Shown piece by piece: positions 46,396-58,500 of a stretch of DNA of 64,000 bases (position 1 is its first letter; each line of letters starts with the position of its first letter). Both the position numbers and the translations under genes were made by a program. The DNA comes from Trichostrongylus colubriformis (Eukaryota > Nematoda > Chromadorea > Rhabditida > Trichostrongylidae): NCBI GenBank assembly GCA_963978905.1, contig OZ022257.1, positions 56,190,873-56,254,872 of the forward strand, written 5' to 3'. The notes under the pieces are model-generated. The model worked only from the letters and a program-made list of their open reading frames with translations, searched no databases and was not told the DNA's origin.

Positions 46396-47677
46396 GAAAG
46401 GCCTAAAACCGCATTTGATCGTAGGGTTTGCTAAGCTCGAACAAAGTGTATCGAATATATAGGATTTTTATTTATTATAATATCGGCAGGATTGCTTAAA
46501 CTCGCTTGTAATCATATTTCAATCATTTCGGTGCATACTTTTTTTTGCAGTGCATTCCGATTAATGTATAATATCACATGAGTTTCTTTATGTGATAAAT
46601 AGATAAACAAATGAATCACGGACACGAGGGATTTCGATTCGTTAAACATACGGAAATAGTGATTTCATAAGGTATCATTATGGTCTCTTCCGCTCCCGCT
46701 TTCCCCCCTTTTAACATAGTTAACATAAAAATGATAAAAAGAAATCGCACTTAAATCTCTGAGCCACATAACCCGTTACTATGCATATAGGCACTTTACA
46801 CATTTGTATCTTATTTTTCAGCTATTCCTGCACTCACTAATGCGATAGACTTTGAATTTTTTGCGTCTATTCTCGATTCGCTTATTCGATCGTCAACTCT
46901 AAGCGATATATCGCTGAATCGCTACGATATCGATCGATTGGGCTGTTCACATCTTCCCAAAATGACTTTCAAGTGACTACGATGCGATGCAATACTATGT
47001 GATCACGCCCACTTACGGGGGACTACTCGCCAATGACAGTTTATTGTTTATTTCAGGTGCAAATGAAGAGACCTTGCATCCACAGCATTTGCGACTCACA
47101 ACAAACAAGGACACTCACGGAGAATCGTGTCATGTGAACCATCAACAAATAAAATCATGAGAATTAAAGTGCTGTACGTAAAAATAAAAAATTGTTTATT
47201 GCATCAATAATAATTTATTTTTCATATTGAGTAGATAGATTAACAAATAAAAAAAGCACACTGAAGAGAAGCGAGTAAGAAAACACGGTTTGACATATAA
47301 TAGCATATCATCTCTGACCAGTAAACATATACAAGCATCCTGTGTTGATGAGAACCCTGTAATTCGCAAACCCAAACTTTATGGACGATTTGAATGTCTT
47401 TTGTAAGCACTGAGAGCATGCCAAAGGTTATCATTAAGTCTGCGTGACAGGTTTGCGCGCGTAAAATCAATAATTTCAAAAGGCGTCATGAGGAAGCATT
47501 AAGAAGCACTAAGGCGCTCTAAAATTCATGAGTTAACAGTAATTAGCTAAGGGTTTTTCGAAGACGAAAATTGGAGAGGTAGATAGAGGGCTCAGAGCCG
47601 CACACGGGATGCAGTCATAATCCCTTTGTGATTTACGGTCTGAAGCTTTTCTTCCCACGAAAAGCTTCGATTTGTGT

Positions 47678-48060
47678 AGGAATCGGTCACAACAAAGAGT
47701 TTCTCGGTGCCCTTATATTTATGTTATATTGAGAAACCGGCTAATATACAGTTACCTAAAGTGACGGCAGTGTGTGCGGAGCTTCACGGTGAATGCCCGC
47801 CTCGCCGTCCGCCACGGTTGAAAACTCATTATGGGAGCAGAAAGCTACGTAAACGGTCCCACTTCCCATCTATAACCGCAGCGGACGGGAGGGCGGGCAC
47901 TTATTCTGAAGTCACGCCCTCTTGGTCACCACTTTGAGAAGGTATATCTGGACCTGATTTGCTCTTTTTTACGTAAAACTTTGCACACCACCCTTGTGAG
48001 GCAAACACAACATAAAAAAGTGGGGAATAGAGAAATCCTTTTTTTCTGTGCACGATTCCG
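47678..48060. mobile_element. TTAA-family foldback MITE, copy E, abutting a stop codon
   Basis: The left end AGGAATCGG lies at 47678 and the right end reads ...GCACGATTCCG at 48060, immediately followed by TTAA (48061-48064). The interior has the family's GC-rich palindrome. The TTAA contains the stop codon of paralogue 2 on the minus strand, so this element now forms the start of that gene's 3' UTR. Confidence 0.7.
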
Positions 48061-50049
48061 TTAACCATATCCATAGTTCATGCAGCCACCGTATTGATAT
48101 GTTGCGGCACCATTACACACGCAGTAGAACTGCTGTTGCATGCCTGCCATTCCCATGAACTGTTGTACTAAAACGATAATTCAAATTGGATGGGAAAAGC
48201 TATGAAAAGAAATGGGGTAGCACCTTCACAACCAGCCCGTTGCTGGTAGTAATACGGCTGTTGGTTGTAGTAGTATGGCTGACGAAAGCCGAACAAACCT
48301 TAAAAAGTAGAACAATTGAGAGAGGTATGATTACAGATGATAATGGATGATACGAGATGATACTAGATGATACTAGATGATAATAGAATGTAGTGGTTGC
48401 AGGTGTTGGCTAGCTTTCGAAGGTTTGGATGTGCCTTCAGGGAGATTCGACTTCTATACAAGCTGATACTGGACGGTGGTTAGATGCCAGAGAAGGTTGT
48501 GTGTATCATTTTCGCAATCTTTCCAGACAATTGATTACGTAAGATTCCAGATGATACCTCCACCTAGCAATCCAAGCAGTCCCAGACCTCCACCTCCTCT
48601 GCGGTAACCTGAAAATAGCAATAGCGTAATAATGAACGAATTTCTTATTTTATCGGAAGTACTAAGGCTACAGACAGTGGAAGCTCACCTCCAGACCAAT
48701 AATCGTTGGAGTGCGATCTGAAAGATCCAATTTATTACTTGGTCTGTTTAGACCTACAGTTTCCCATGTCAGCTATGTATGCGGAAAACCATGTTTCTCA
48801 CTACAGAGCACATGGTTTTCCACACAATCCAAGGACCTTCTGCTTACCCTCCTCCTCCTCCTCCTCCTCCCCAGCGACTGCGCCCACGTCCGCCATGATC
48901 ATGCCATCCATGATCGCCATGATCGTGATCATGATGATGTCCGCCGTGGTCGTGTCCACTATGGTCGTGGCCTAAAATATTTGCTTCCATCAAGGTTCCT
49001 TCACTTTTATTAGGAGCCTTCAAAGCTTAAACTTTGAACTGTCTCACCTCCTCCACCGCCTCTTCCTCCTCTGGCTTGCACTGGAATTTAGAAAATTTGT
49101 TTACTTTGAAAACATTGGTAGGGGTAAATAGGTTGCATCATTCATTCCTATCTTTGACATTGAACAGTGGGTCATTTCTCGGCAAATTCGACCCTAAGAG
49201 GCGGGTTGATAAGAGAGGCGGCTGGAGCTAAAAAGCTCGCATCCGCCACAGTTCAGGGGCGCTTTGCTCGCGGGGGTTTCGCCACACTCAGGCTTCCTAG
49301 ACCCCTGCTTTTCGATTGAATGACATCTTCCAGGGATTCCTCATCAACCATATCGTCTTTATGTAATCTGCGATGTTAGGTGTTCATTCTTATGGCAGAA
49401 TGCTCACCGCGAAAGGTGGCGTGCGAGTGATGCCTGCCAGCGCTAAGGACGCCGTATGTAGCGGGTCCCAAAACAAGCTAGTATCTGGTCCTGCGTCTAA
49501 TGTAAGACTTGATCGGCACACGGTCAAACTGCAAAAGGTCTTGTAGTTCGTTCGCACTACGTCCCACGCCACGATACGGAATTCTGATGTATATGTACAC
49601 ACCCACAAACCTTTATTGAGCTTTTCTTGGTCTAGGGTTCCATGAACTTGTAGGTGCTCATACTTCGTGACTTACAGTGGACCCATCTTTTTGTTTGCAT
49701 AGATGATATTATCGCCAAAAGATGTCTGTCCCAGATGCTGATCCCCAGTAGGGTTGAGACACATAAATATCTACATACATATCTCTTAGGATCAATGGCC
49801 AAAAATAGATGGAAGGCTCGAATGACAATATAGCACAAGTGCTTTCCTGAAGAAGGTATGAAAGCGGAGGCATGAATGACCCAAGTAAAAAGTGATCACG
49901 GAAAAAGCCACGGAGGGAGTCTACAAACACAGTAACAAAAACTGTGGCCCAGTATTTACAATGCCACTAAAAAACTGAGGTAAACCTTGTTCTTGTGTCA
50001 GGAGCAGAAAAACGATCAACAGTAGAACGTTGTGTGATCCCGTCCACAT
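48061..50049 (-). CDS. Secreted Gly/His/Tyr-rich protein, paralogue 2
   Basis: Seven exons: 49986-50049, 49048-49080, 48848-48971, 48689-48717, 48558-48608, 48224-48298 and 48061-48167. They total 483 nt, or 160 residues, with every phase consistent. Residues 1-19 are a signal peptide (MWTGSHNVLLLIVFLLLTQ). Then come a short Arg/Gly run, a His/Asp/Gly-rich exon (HDHSGHDHGGHHHDHDHGD) ending in a polyglycine run, a 29-nt exon (SHSNDYWSG), the hydrophobic GLGLLGLLGGG exon of 51 nt, a Tyr/Gln exon (PYYYNQQPYYYQQ), and a Cys tail FYCVCNGAATYQYGGC. Exons of 29 and 51 nt are identical in size to those of paralogue 1. Family unknown to me; clustered HxH and HDH motifs suggest zinc, copper or nickel binding outside the cell. 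A microsatellite lies in the intron at 48335-48390. Confidence 0.8.
48335..48390. repeat. GATGATACTA-type microsatellite
   Basis: About five imperfect 10-base units in an intron of paralogue 2. Confidence 0.6.
49195..49325 (-). repeat. Dispersed repeat, reverse copy of 17918-18010
   Basis: GGCGGCTGGAGCTAAAAAG and AGGCTTCCTAGACCCC are the complements of the phrases at 17918-18010. The copy is in the first intron of paralogue 2. Confidence 0.5.
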
Positions 50050-50120
50050 GCTACTGACCACGAAAATGGCGAGCAATTCGCGACGAATTTTACAGCGAAA
50101 CGGGTTTCAGCGGTTTTATC

Positions 50121-50234
50121 ATGAGTAAGTCGAAAGATACTAGTGATAAAAGAGATCGTAGACCTTCAACATCAACAACGTTTCGAGATCATCGAGATCG
50201 TCGCTCTTCAAAAGGGATTGCGGCGTTTTCCAAG
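50121..50234 (+). CDS. Possible first exon of a gene divergent from paralogue 2
   Basis: An ATG ten bases after GGGTTTCAG opens a 38-codon frame, MSKSKDTSDKRDRRPSTS..., ending TTCCAAG/GTGAAT. It is hydrophilic and Arg/Ser-rich. It starts 71 bases from the start of paralogue 2 on the other strand and overlaps that gene's TATA-like block. An open frame at 50458-50706 could be a second exon, but the phase does not match. Weak. Confidence 0.25.
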
Positions 50235-52167
50235 GTGAATAGTGTGAAATCGCCCATTTATGAAAGCTCTAAATTTTAAATTCTCAATTTGGAGAAAAGG
50301 CTACATATGCTTATAACCGAAGGCTCGTAGGGTTTTCCTACCCATGAACTCGTCTGTTTGGCAAACCAATCTGCTACGGTAACAACCGACAGGTAAACCG
50401 CGATCCCTACGTTCTCAATTGTGAGACATCTTTTCTAATCTTTTCTGTGATATCCAAGTGGGAATCGGAAAAATTTTCCTGCCATCACTCGAAATGGAAT
50501 CACCATCAGTTCAATACCATAAATCAGTGCAACCTTTGGTCAGTACGTGCCTACCTCCTCAGCTTGATCAGGATGTTTATATAAGCACTAAGTTTCAAAT
50601 TCTCAATATGGAAAAAGGAAGGGATCCTCGTCTGCTGTTTAAGGAGAGCTCACTTTTACAGGAGATATTGATGTTTATTTTCCTACAAATGGCTGACGTA
50701 GATTAGTAGTCACGTGTCATATTTGGCGAAATTGATAGAATCCACCATCGTACAGTACTGAACCTTTCTATGGTCTGCTATCAGGGTTACTTATCAGCTC
50801 CGGTGTTGTAATTCAACAGTAATCTGTCTCTCATTCTGCAGAATAGATTTCCTCTATCTCTATCATAACCATTGATAGTCCATAGTTAGACAAAAAAAAC
50901 CAGACAGACATGCAAATAGACAAACACACAGACATACTAACCACTACCTGACAAGCTGACAATCAATCATTGATTTCAATCAACTTCTGAGATCGCAACG
51001 AGTCTCGCAACGAATCATCCTAAAAATATGTACATTCGAACATCAACATGCGACAGAATGAGTAGCAATGAGCACATTTGAATTATCCGTGTGTGAAAAA
51101 AAAGAATTAAAGAACTGATCTTCGTCCAGCCTCGTAGTTTGTCATTCATTCTATCGGAAAGACTCTTGGTGGTATACTACAAGATCAGTGACAAGGATTC
51201 TATGAAACCCTTCATGCAAAGAAGTGAAAAGCGCTGGTTCAAACCTTACTCTAGGCTAAGTGGCCGCCGTCGTTTCATACGAAACGCAGCAATAGCAATA
51301 GTTTGAATACCTCAAACTTGTGCTCACAAACTATTCATCGCGGGAACTTTTCAGAAACTTAATCTTATAGATTCTTTGACTCAACAAAATTGTATCTGAT
51401 CTGTACTACCGATTTTGTGAATTTTTATGACAAAATTTTAGGGCCACTCACTTTGAGAATGCGTCATTATTTCCCGATCAATAACGTTATTTCATTGTCC
51501 TGTAAAAGTACTAACAATTGTTTGCTGTCTGGTGACTACATCTATAAGTACATATTTGATCATCTGGATGTGACTCGATACACACAGTAGTCAAATACCA
51601 TGATGTAACTTCCCTTACATTCATACATATGCATCAAAATAGTTGAAATAACTAGAGCAAAAGTAGATCTCGAAAAGAAGAACAAATTATATGAAACTGG
51701 AGTCTTCGGGACTCTAGGCAGGACTTAACGTCAGCTCAATTCCTAAAACATGGCAGTAGGTCGTACCACTTGTATATATGTAGTACCCACTTCTTCAGCC
51801 GAATCTTCAGCTTCATGAATTTTCGTTAGGTCCTTATTCCGATCTATGAAGTGGTAGATCGGTTATATTTGGAGTTGATGGTTAGGGATGTTTAGTGTAA
51901 AAATGAGCCACACGGATTTCTTACAAACCTTTATCGGTGCCACCGGTCTAAATCGTCCAAACCAACGCCATTTACCGCAATCTAAAACTGGGTAATTGAA
52001 CAGGGAAAACTTGATCTGAGTATCATAAAAACGACGACAAATATGAAAGAGTTACTATACGAGCTTAGAATAAAACATACAGAATAGAGAATGATCAAAA
52101 GCAAGGAAGGGCTTAAGGCAATACTAAATGAATGCAGTACAAAAAGGAAAAACGATACCGAAAAATA
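50235..52167. other. Intergenic, no supported gene
   Basis: 50890-50950 is a CAGACAGACA-rich low-complexity tract like that near 58640. Otherwise I see only short unsupported frames. Confidence 0.4.
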
Positions 52168-52909
52168 CAGGGGGTGCCAAAAAAAAGTAATTTTGTCTCG
52201 TCCACTTTCACCCCACTTTAGTCGAACTACAGCAAATTCTGTTGAGGTATTCACATCCCCAGATTCAAGAGCAGACCTCACTCTATCACTATACTCCGTG
52301 GCAGCCTTCTGCACGAGCAGGAACGGGAGCGAGGATGTAGTGAACAAGATGTGTCACCTCAACTGAGCAAAATCGGAAATTTCGTCACCCTCGTTCACAA
52401 CCTTGCTGGGGTCCGTCCACTCTGGGTACCTAAGGGGATTCATACTGGGTGGTGTTCTTTGGGATCCCGTTTTTTCCGGGCTCCCAGCGCCCTTAGTTTC
52501 CAAGAGCCAAAACGTGCACTTGCCACTGAAACCCCTCCGGAGGCGGATTTGGGCATGAAAATGATACTTCGGATCATAGCAGCCTTGTCCAAGCAGCAGG
52601 GGCTCTGTGACTTCCATGAACCGAAGGGCCAATCCTTACGAAGCTTCCCACAAAAGACCTACCATGGAACCCGGCTCCACTGTTTTAAGGGGACCTTGAT
52701 ACCGTGGGTGCTCCGAAGCCCGACTGCGCCGCTTGAAGGTTCTATATTTCTATGAAAATGAAAGTAGTAAGTCTCAGCTTGTTCCTGCTTTTAGAGGAAC
52801 ATTTCGGGAATATTTTGCCCCAATACTTTCATTTCTTTCGTTTCCCTATGTTTTGTATAATTGGGAAATGTGAGCCGTGGGCAAAATTACTTTTTTTTGG
52901 CACCCCCTG
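52168..52909. mobile_element. TA-site MITE with CAGGGGGTGCC ends, copy 2
   Basis: 742 bp, inverted relative to copy 1, TA at 52166-52167 and 52910-52911. It contains an open frame of 134 codons (52351-52755) of unknown type that is broken in copy 1. It could be a remnant of a captured sequence rather than a transposase. Confidence 0.8.
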
Positions 52910-53189
52910 TAGTGCAACGTCATAATAAACCAGTAATAATTGGAGTCCCCAGTGTACTCATATTGAAATAAGATAAGAGAGGTTAAAGCATAAGTCGGAG
53001 GCATATTGGAGCAGGCGATTCCTGTTCCCACATGAACAATACGTAGTGATATAGGAGGTACTATCAAGAGGTAGTACACAACCTCATACGACCCAAACTG
53101 CGAGTGAGAAAGAGCCTAAAAAGCATCGAACAATAAAAATCACGAGAAAAAATGGCTAGTCCGCTGCTTTGCGATTGCGGCTAACCTTA

Positions 53190-53437
53190 CTGTATTGAAG
53201 GTGCTGACGCCGCGCTACATGAAAGAGATAGAAGGCGTTGAACCTGCGTCATCCTCTTCTTACATGCCTGAATGGGACGTTTGTAAGGAGAAACTTGGTG
53301 ACCACAAGAAAGCTAAAATGTTGCCATATAAGCGCGGTATCCGCGATATGTCCACAGTGTTCTCCAAAACAGCGTTAAGAGACACCGATAATCGATTGAT
53401 TATATCGGCTAAACATATGGGAGGGGGGTCTTGTTGA
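53190..53437 (+). CDS. Possible isolated exon or small gene
   Basis: The open frame contains MKEIEGVEPASSSSYMPEWD and HKKAKMLPYKRGIRD with protein-like composition, and ends in GGGSC-stop. A TTGAAG acceptor lies at 53193-53198. No partner exon, start context or poly(A) signal was found, and I do not recognise it. Confidence 0.2.
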
Positions 53438-54304
53438 GGCACAGGCAATGGCTACATTCAAGTAACTATTTTCCACTATCCCTGCTTCGGAGTGAGCCTT
53501 GACGATTCGCAAATCGAAATTTTAGAGGTTGATCACACACCTGAGCCTAGCAATAACTGTGTCTTGCTAGTCGGGCTATGTAAGCAAAGTATACAATCAG
53601 ACACTTCTGCGATATTGAGCTGAAAGCGCGAACGCAGGGCGCACTCCTTGGTAACTGCTCAAGATGGAACGAGAGGAGGCGGAAGATGTCCTTTCCTCAA
53701 CGGATATGCAGTGCTGTACCAAAGGGAAATCCCAAAGCACTAGTAATGTAAATATTACATTGCCCTTCCCTTATTGTAGCACCTGTCCTATAAAAGCAGT
53801 TCTCAGCCATTGCTGCCCGCTACTCGCTCACCTTAATGACTTCCTGGGAAATTTGAGACCCAAGCTTTGCTGCATTAATCATGTTTTTATTGAAGTTTTT
53901 TATGCATTTTCCAAAACTGCTCTTTATAATGCACGTTAACAAAACGATAAATGAGGAACGTGCTAATTTCTTCGATTTCTTGCACTAATAGGAACTCGTA
54001 ATTAAATCCGTTCTTTATATATTTTCTTAATTGCTCATTTAAAGTTGTTGAAGTAGATCACCTCCCTGACTTCCGGCACATATTCTAATTGTATTTGGTC
54101 GTGAAAAAGATTTGCCGATTTCTGATGTTCCACTTTTTGGTGCTGTTTTTGGAATATTGCTGTATACATTTGAATGTACATGAAAGTCTCAGGCTAACGA
54201 AATGTTCTCACAAAATCTCAAAATCTTTCACCAAATGGTTGTGAAAGTATCCAGCTGGCAGTTTTCAGTCGCACACCGCCTTTCTTTAGTCTGAGCAGAT
54301 GCGT

Positions 54305-54541
54305 GGGTGTGAACCCTTACGTCAGGATTTCGCACCGCGGCATGTCGCAAGCGAAGCAATGCGGACGAGCTGAAGGAGCCATGTTGTTGGGTCCCGAAGC
54401 GATTACAAGTCATTTGCTTTTCGCCCCTAACCTTACTGTGTAATCGTTTAAAGACCCAACTACCGTGACGCGCATAGCTCGCACACACTGCGCGCACGCC
54501 GCTCGTCGTCGTGCGAAATCCTGACATAAGGCTACACACCC
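54305..54541. mobile_element. Foldback MITE with 8-bp duplication AGATGCGT
   Basis: 237 bp, inverted ends GGGTGTGAACCCTTACGTCAG / CTGACATAAGGCTACACACCC-type, with AGATGCGT directly repeated at 54297-54304 and 54542-54549. Frames on the minus strand through it are palindrome artefacts. The first bases, GGGTGTG, resemble the 9-bp MULE-like family, but the interior is different. Confidence 0.7.
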
Positions 54542-54870
54542 AGATGCGTTGATAAGCTTTTTTTGCTCGAGCAGGGAAATATTTCCACCACTTTGGCGAT
54601 ACGCTACAATTGCATCACAAGTGCCTATTGGTAATCGAGAACGCTTGGCTTTTCCAGACGTATACTCTCGTATAACCTTCATGTAACGTTGAACTGGAGA
54701 GTTGATCTACGAACCTTTGATTTTCCTATTATTCTAGTTTTTCCCATTTCCGCAATGCTTTTCAACCCCAAATACGACTCCGTCATCGACGGAGCCTATA
54801 GGCTGCTGCCACACATCCCAATTCTTGTAATAAGACCTGCAATACCGATGAACATTCTCCACTATCTTAA

Positions 54871-55290
54871 AGGAATCGTCCACGATAGAATGCGTTTCTC
54901 TGTTACCCGTTCATTTATGTTGTATTAACATAATAAGGGCCGCATGCAAAGTTTCACGCGAAAAAGTGAGAATTTGGCCAAAACAGAGTACTCCAAATTC
55001 TACCGTTGGGCGGGTCCTTCAGGTAAAAGCACCGTACCGTCGGCCGCCGCGTTGAGAACGAAGAGAGGGTCTGTTCACGTACCTTTCTGCTTCCACAGTG
55101 CGTCTCCGACCGCGGCGGACGACGAGGTAGGCACTTGCTCGGAGGCCCCGCCCCCTCGGTCAAAACCTTGCGGTCTGTATTTAAGCCGGATTCACATTCT
55201 TTCGCGTGAAGTTCTGCATGCGGTGCACATTACGCAAATACAATATAAGTACATGGGTAACAGAACAACCTTTTTTTGTGGGCGATTCCT
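54871..55290. mobile_element. TTAA-family foldback MITE, copy F (intact ends)
   Basis: 420 bp, ends AGGAATCGTCCACG and GGGCGATTCCT, with TTAA exactly on both sides (54867-54870 and 55291-55294). This is the copy that fixes the target site for the family. It lies about 240 bases upstream of the SXP/RAL-2 gene. Confidence 0.8.
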
Positions 55291-55531
55291 TTAAATTTGC
55301 AGAATCTCGGATGAGTACGTGGTCAGAGTAGTCTATTTGATCGCCCTAAGTACTTGCCCTTCCTTCAGCAGGTCGCATTTTCATCAATGCTGAAATAGTA
55401 TTAATATGAATAATACTTATGAGTATCATCAGTTCCTTGAACCTCCTGGTGATGATTGTTTCTCCTTCTCATCCTTTTTATGTACTGATTTTACTTATGA
55501 AAACTCCCGATTCTTCGAATTTACATTTCAG

Positions 55532-58500
55532 ATGAGGCTTGTGATGATTTTTTGCCTCTTGTTGGCAATTATAACGGGAGCAGCCGCGTGTTGTGGACCA
55601 GGAATGGGTGGACCACCCATGGGTGGTTGTGGATGCGGTGCAGGAGGAGGAGGTAGTTGTGGATGGGTGGGTGTATCCTCCGATCTTCATCTGAAAGATC
55701 TTTTTTGAGTAATGGCAACTTGTGTAGCAAAGCTGAGCAAAACTTGCTTATTCCTCTATGATTTTTGCTTATTTCCAGGGCTGCGTCAGCCCCCCACAAT
55801 ATCCATTTTTAGCCGGCCTTGATTACGAAGCTGTGGTGGACTTCAACAAAATTCTCACTGTGAGTTATTAAAGTAGTTTAGATTAGAAATAACTGTGACG
55901 TTTCTATTAGGTTGTTCGGAAAGTATTGTCATATTTTCCCAAAAAAATCAGTAACTCTTGTTCACTTCGAGGCAGGTCCAGGCGGTTCAGGAATATGGTA
56001 GAACGTTCCCTAAGCTTTCTAGGAAAATATATATTGACCCACCAGATCCCGTGGAGAGAGCTACAATGCCCGTTGTCGATACCCATCCAACTCGCGGTGT
56101 CATCTATTATGAGCGGTCTTGCGGCACCAAAACGACGGAAGCTTGCCACTCCATCAGCGCTGCATTGGGCAAGGGATGTGTGAGCTACGTGACCGTGCGC
56201 CGCTGGTTCATCAGCTTCAGCAACGGCGATATTGACATGGAAGACAAACCACGCTTGGGACTGTGCTGGTTCTGGGACGAGGAAGGAATGCTTTTCCGCG
56301 AGGTGCTGGTACAAGGCGAGACGGTCACCGCTGCCGTATGCACCCACCAGCTGCAGCAGCTCGCCGTCGATGTTCGAGAAAAGTGCCGGAAAAGTCCGCG
56401 GTCACCCTCCTTCATGACGACGCCCACCCCCATTTCGCTCCCTTTTCACGAAAAGTACCCAGGCCAAGTAATAGGAGCTCGGCTGGGATGTGCTGCCCCA
56501 CCCGCCATACTCTCCAGACATTGCCCCTTCTGGCTGTCACCTTACCCATCCTCTCGAATCCTTCCTAGCCAAGAGAAAACTCGTTGATTATGACTTGCTT
56601 GCGAAGGCGATCGCTAACTTCTTCGACTCTCAGAGCCAAGAGTTCTGGGAGAAGGGAATCAACGATTTTCCTATAAAGTGGCAGAGGGTTGCCGATAACA
56701 ATGGTCAATACGTTGTTGCCTAATTATTATTTGTTGGACGAAAAAAAAATAAAAAGTGATGATCGAAAGAAATATGACAATACTTTCCGAACAACCTAAT
56801 ATAACTTAGAGTTTCTTGAACCTCTCTAGTCTGAGTCTCTAGTATCCTTGACGTGTTATCCTGGTTCTACAATAACCAGGGGGAAGGGGGGGAGGGGGGG
56901 ACTAGCTTGTCAAATATCGAAGAGTACATGCCTTTACATGAGTCTCGAGCAGCAACATTACTTCACAGGGTCATACATTTACAGAACGTATACGATACGT
57001 TAATAATGTGCGGCACGACAATGCAGTCGAGTAAAGTCATGTTAGTGATCAACACACAACAGGTTGCCCCCCCCCCATTATTGTTACATCGAATTTTTTG
57101 ACAGCTGGTACTGTTTTGTGCCTAACTTTTGAAAGCAATATGATTTAATCAAGACCAGTTGGCGGGCGCACACTACTGCGCGCGATTCATGGCGATGTTG
57201 TGCAAAATAGGTTTGGTCGGCACGAACACGGTTGTGTATGGAATTGAGCGGAAATTTCCTTGACTCTGCTTTCAGCTGAGCTATTGAATTGGAAAAAAGC
57301 AGAGAAGATGGCGTGATAAAATTAAGGCATTCTGGTGCTATGATACTTTAGTCGCTTTGCATTGGACTCATTTTGCACGTTGCCAACATGAATCGCGCGC
57401 AGTAGTGTGCGCCAGCCAACTGGTTCAGGTCATATTGGGGACTTCGGATAGTTTAGAGATCGATAAATTGTATTCGATCGCATCGATTAGTAACAATTTA
57501 TTCACCTGCTGAGCATCTAATTCCTATACATTGATGGCAGATCTATATCCCGATTATCGATGTTTTTCGTTTTCGTAAACACGCCTCACTATTTGGAATT
57601 TTGCATTGTATAGCGGTCGATACTCAAGATTGCTGCCAGTATCGCATTATAAAATGATTCCGAGTGAATCGCTTGCTTTGCTATCACAAATGTAGGTTGT
57701 ATCATGATTATCAATGTAGATCGCAGTATCAAGAGAAATGCACCATTTACTGGAACGCTAGGCAGTTCAGCGGTCGATACATCGGCCAGTGATATCTGAA
57801 CATAAACAGAATATGTTAACCCAATGACAGTAAGCATCAGACGCGTTTGTAAAGGGTCGCATATGTAGCAGTAGCAGCAAGCGATGTGAAGGATTTCATC
57901 CCTTTCAATTCCTGACGGTTCTTATCAGCCAATGTAAGCCGTTATCAGTTTCACTGAAACCCGTGTAACCAACAACACCATTGAGCTCCCTGTACCCTAC
58001 AATACCTGCGAATTTCAACATTTCACTGTTAGCCGCAAAAGCGAACCGGCCTTGGTGACATTTCCCGTCTCACGCTCCTTATCGAATCTTATCAACCTTT
58101 ATCAAGCTGGATCACCCACCATTAATGTCCCCATCCCACTCTGCTAAACACCCATAACTGTCAGCGCTCTTGGATCAACGCGAAAGGCGACACAAATTTG
58201 ACGACATTTGCCTTCTCATGCTCCTTATCAAATCTTATCAACCGTTATCAAGTTGGATCACCCACCATTAATGTCCTCGTCCCACTCCTCAAAACACCTT
58301 TGAGTGTCGGGACTCTAGAATCAACCCGAAAGGCGAAACGGATTCAACGACTCTGGCCTTTTTACGCTCCTTATCGAATCTTATCAACCGTTATCATGCT
58401 GGACCACCCTCCATTAATGTCCCCGTCCCAACCCTCAAAACACCTATGAATATGGGCGCTCTGGGATCATCCCGAAAGGCGAAACGAATTTGGCAACATT

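Noticed and set aside
47050..47159. Acceptor TTTATTTCAG, short open frames and AATAAA, resembling a terminal exon
   Set aside because: Neither frame connects to any upstream exon and the peptide is too short to judge. Left out as unsupported.
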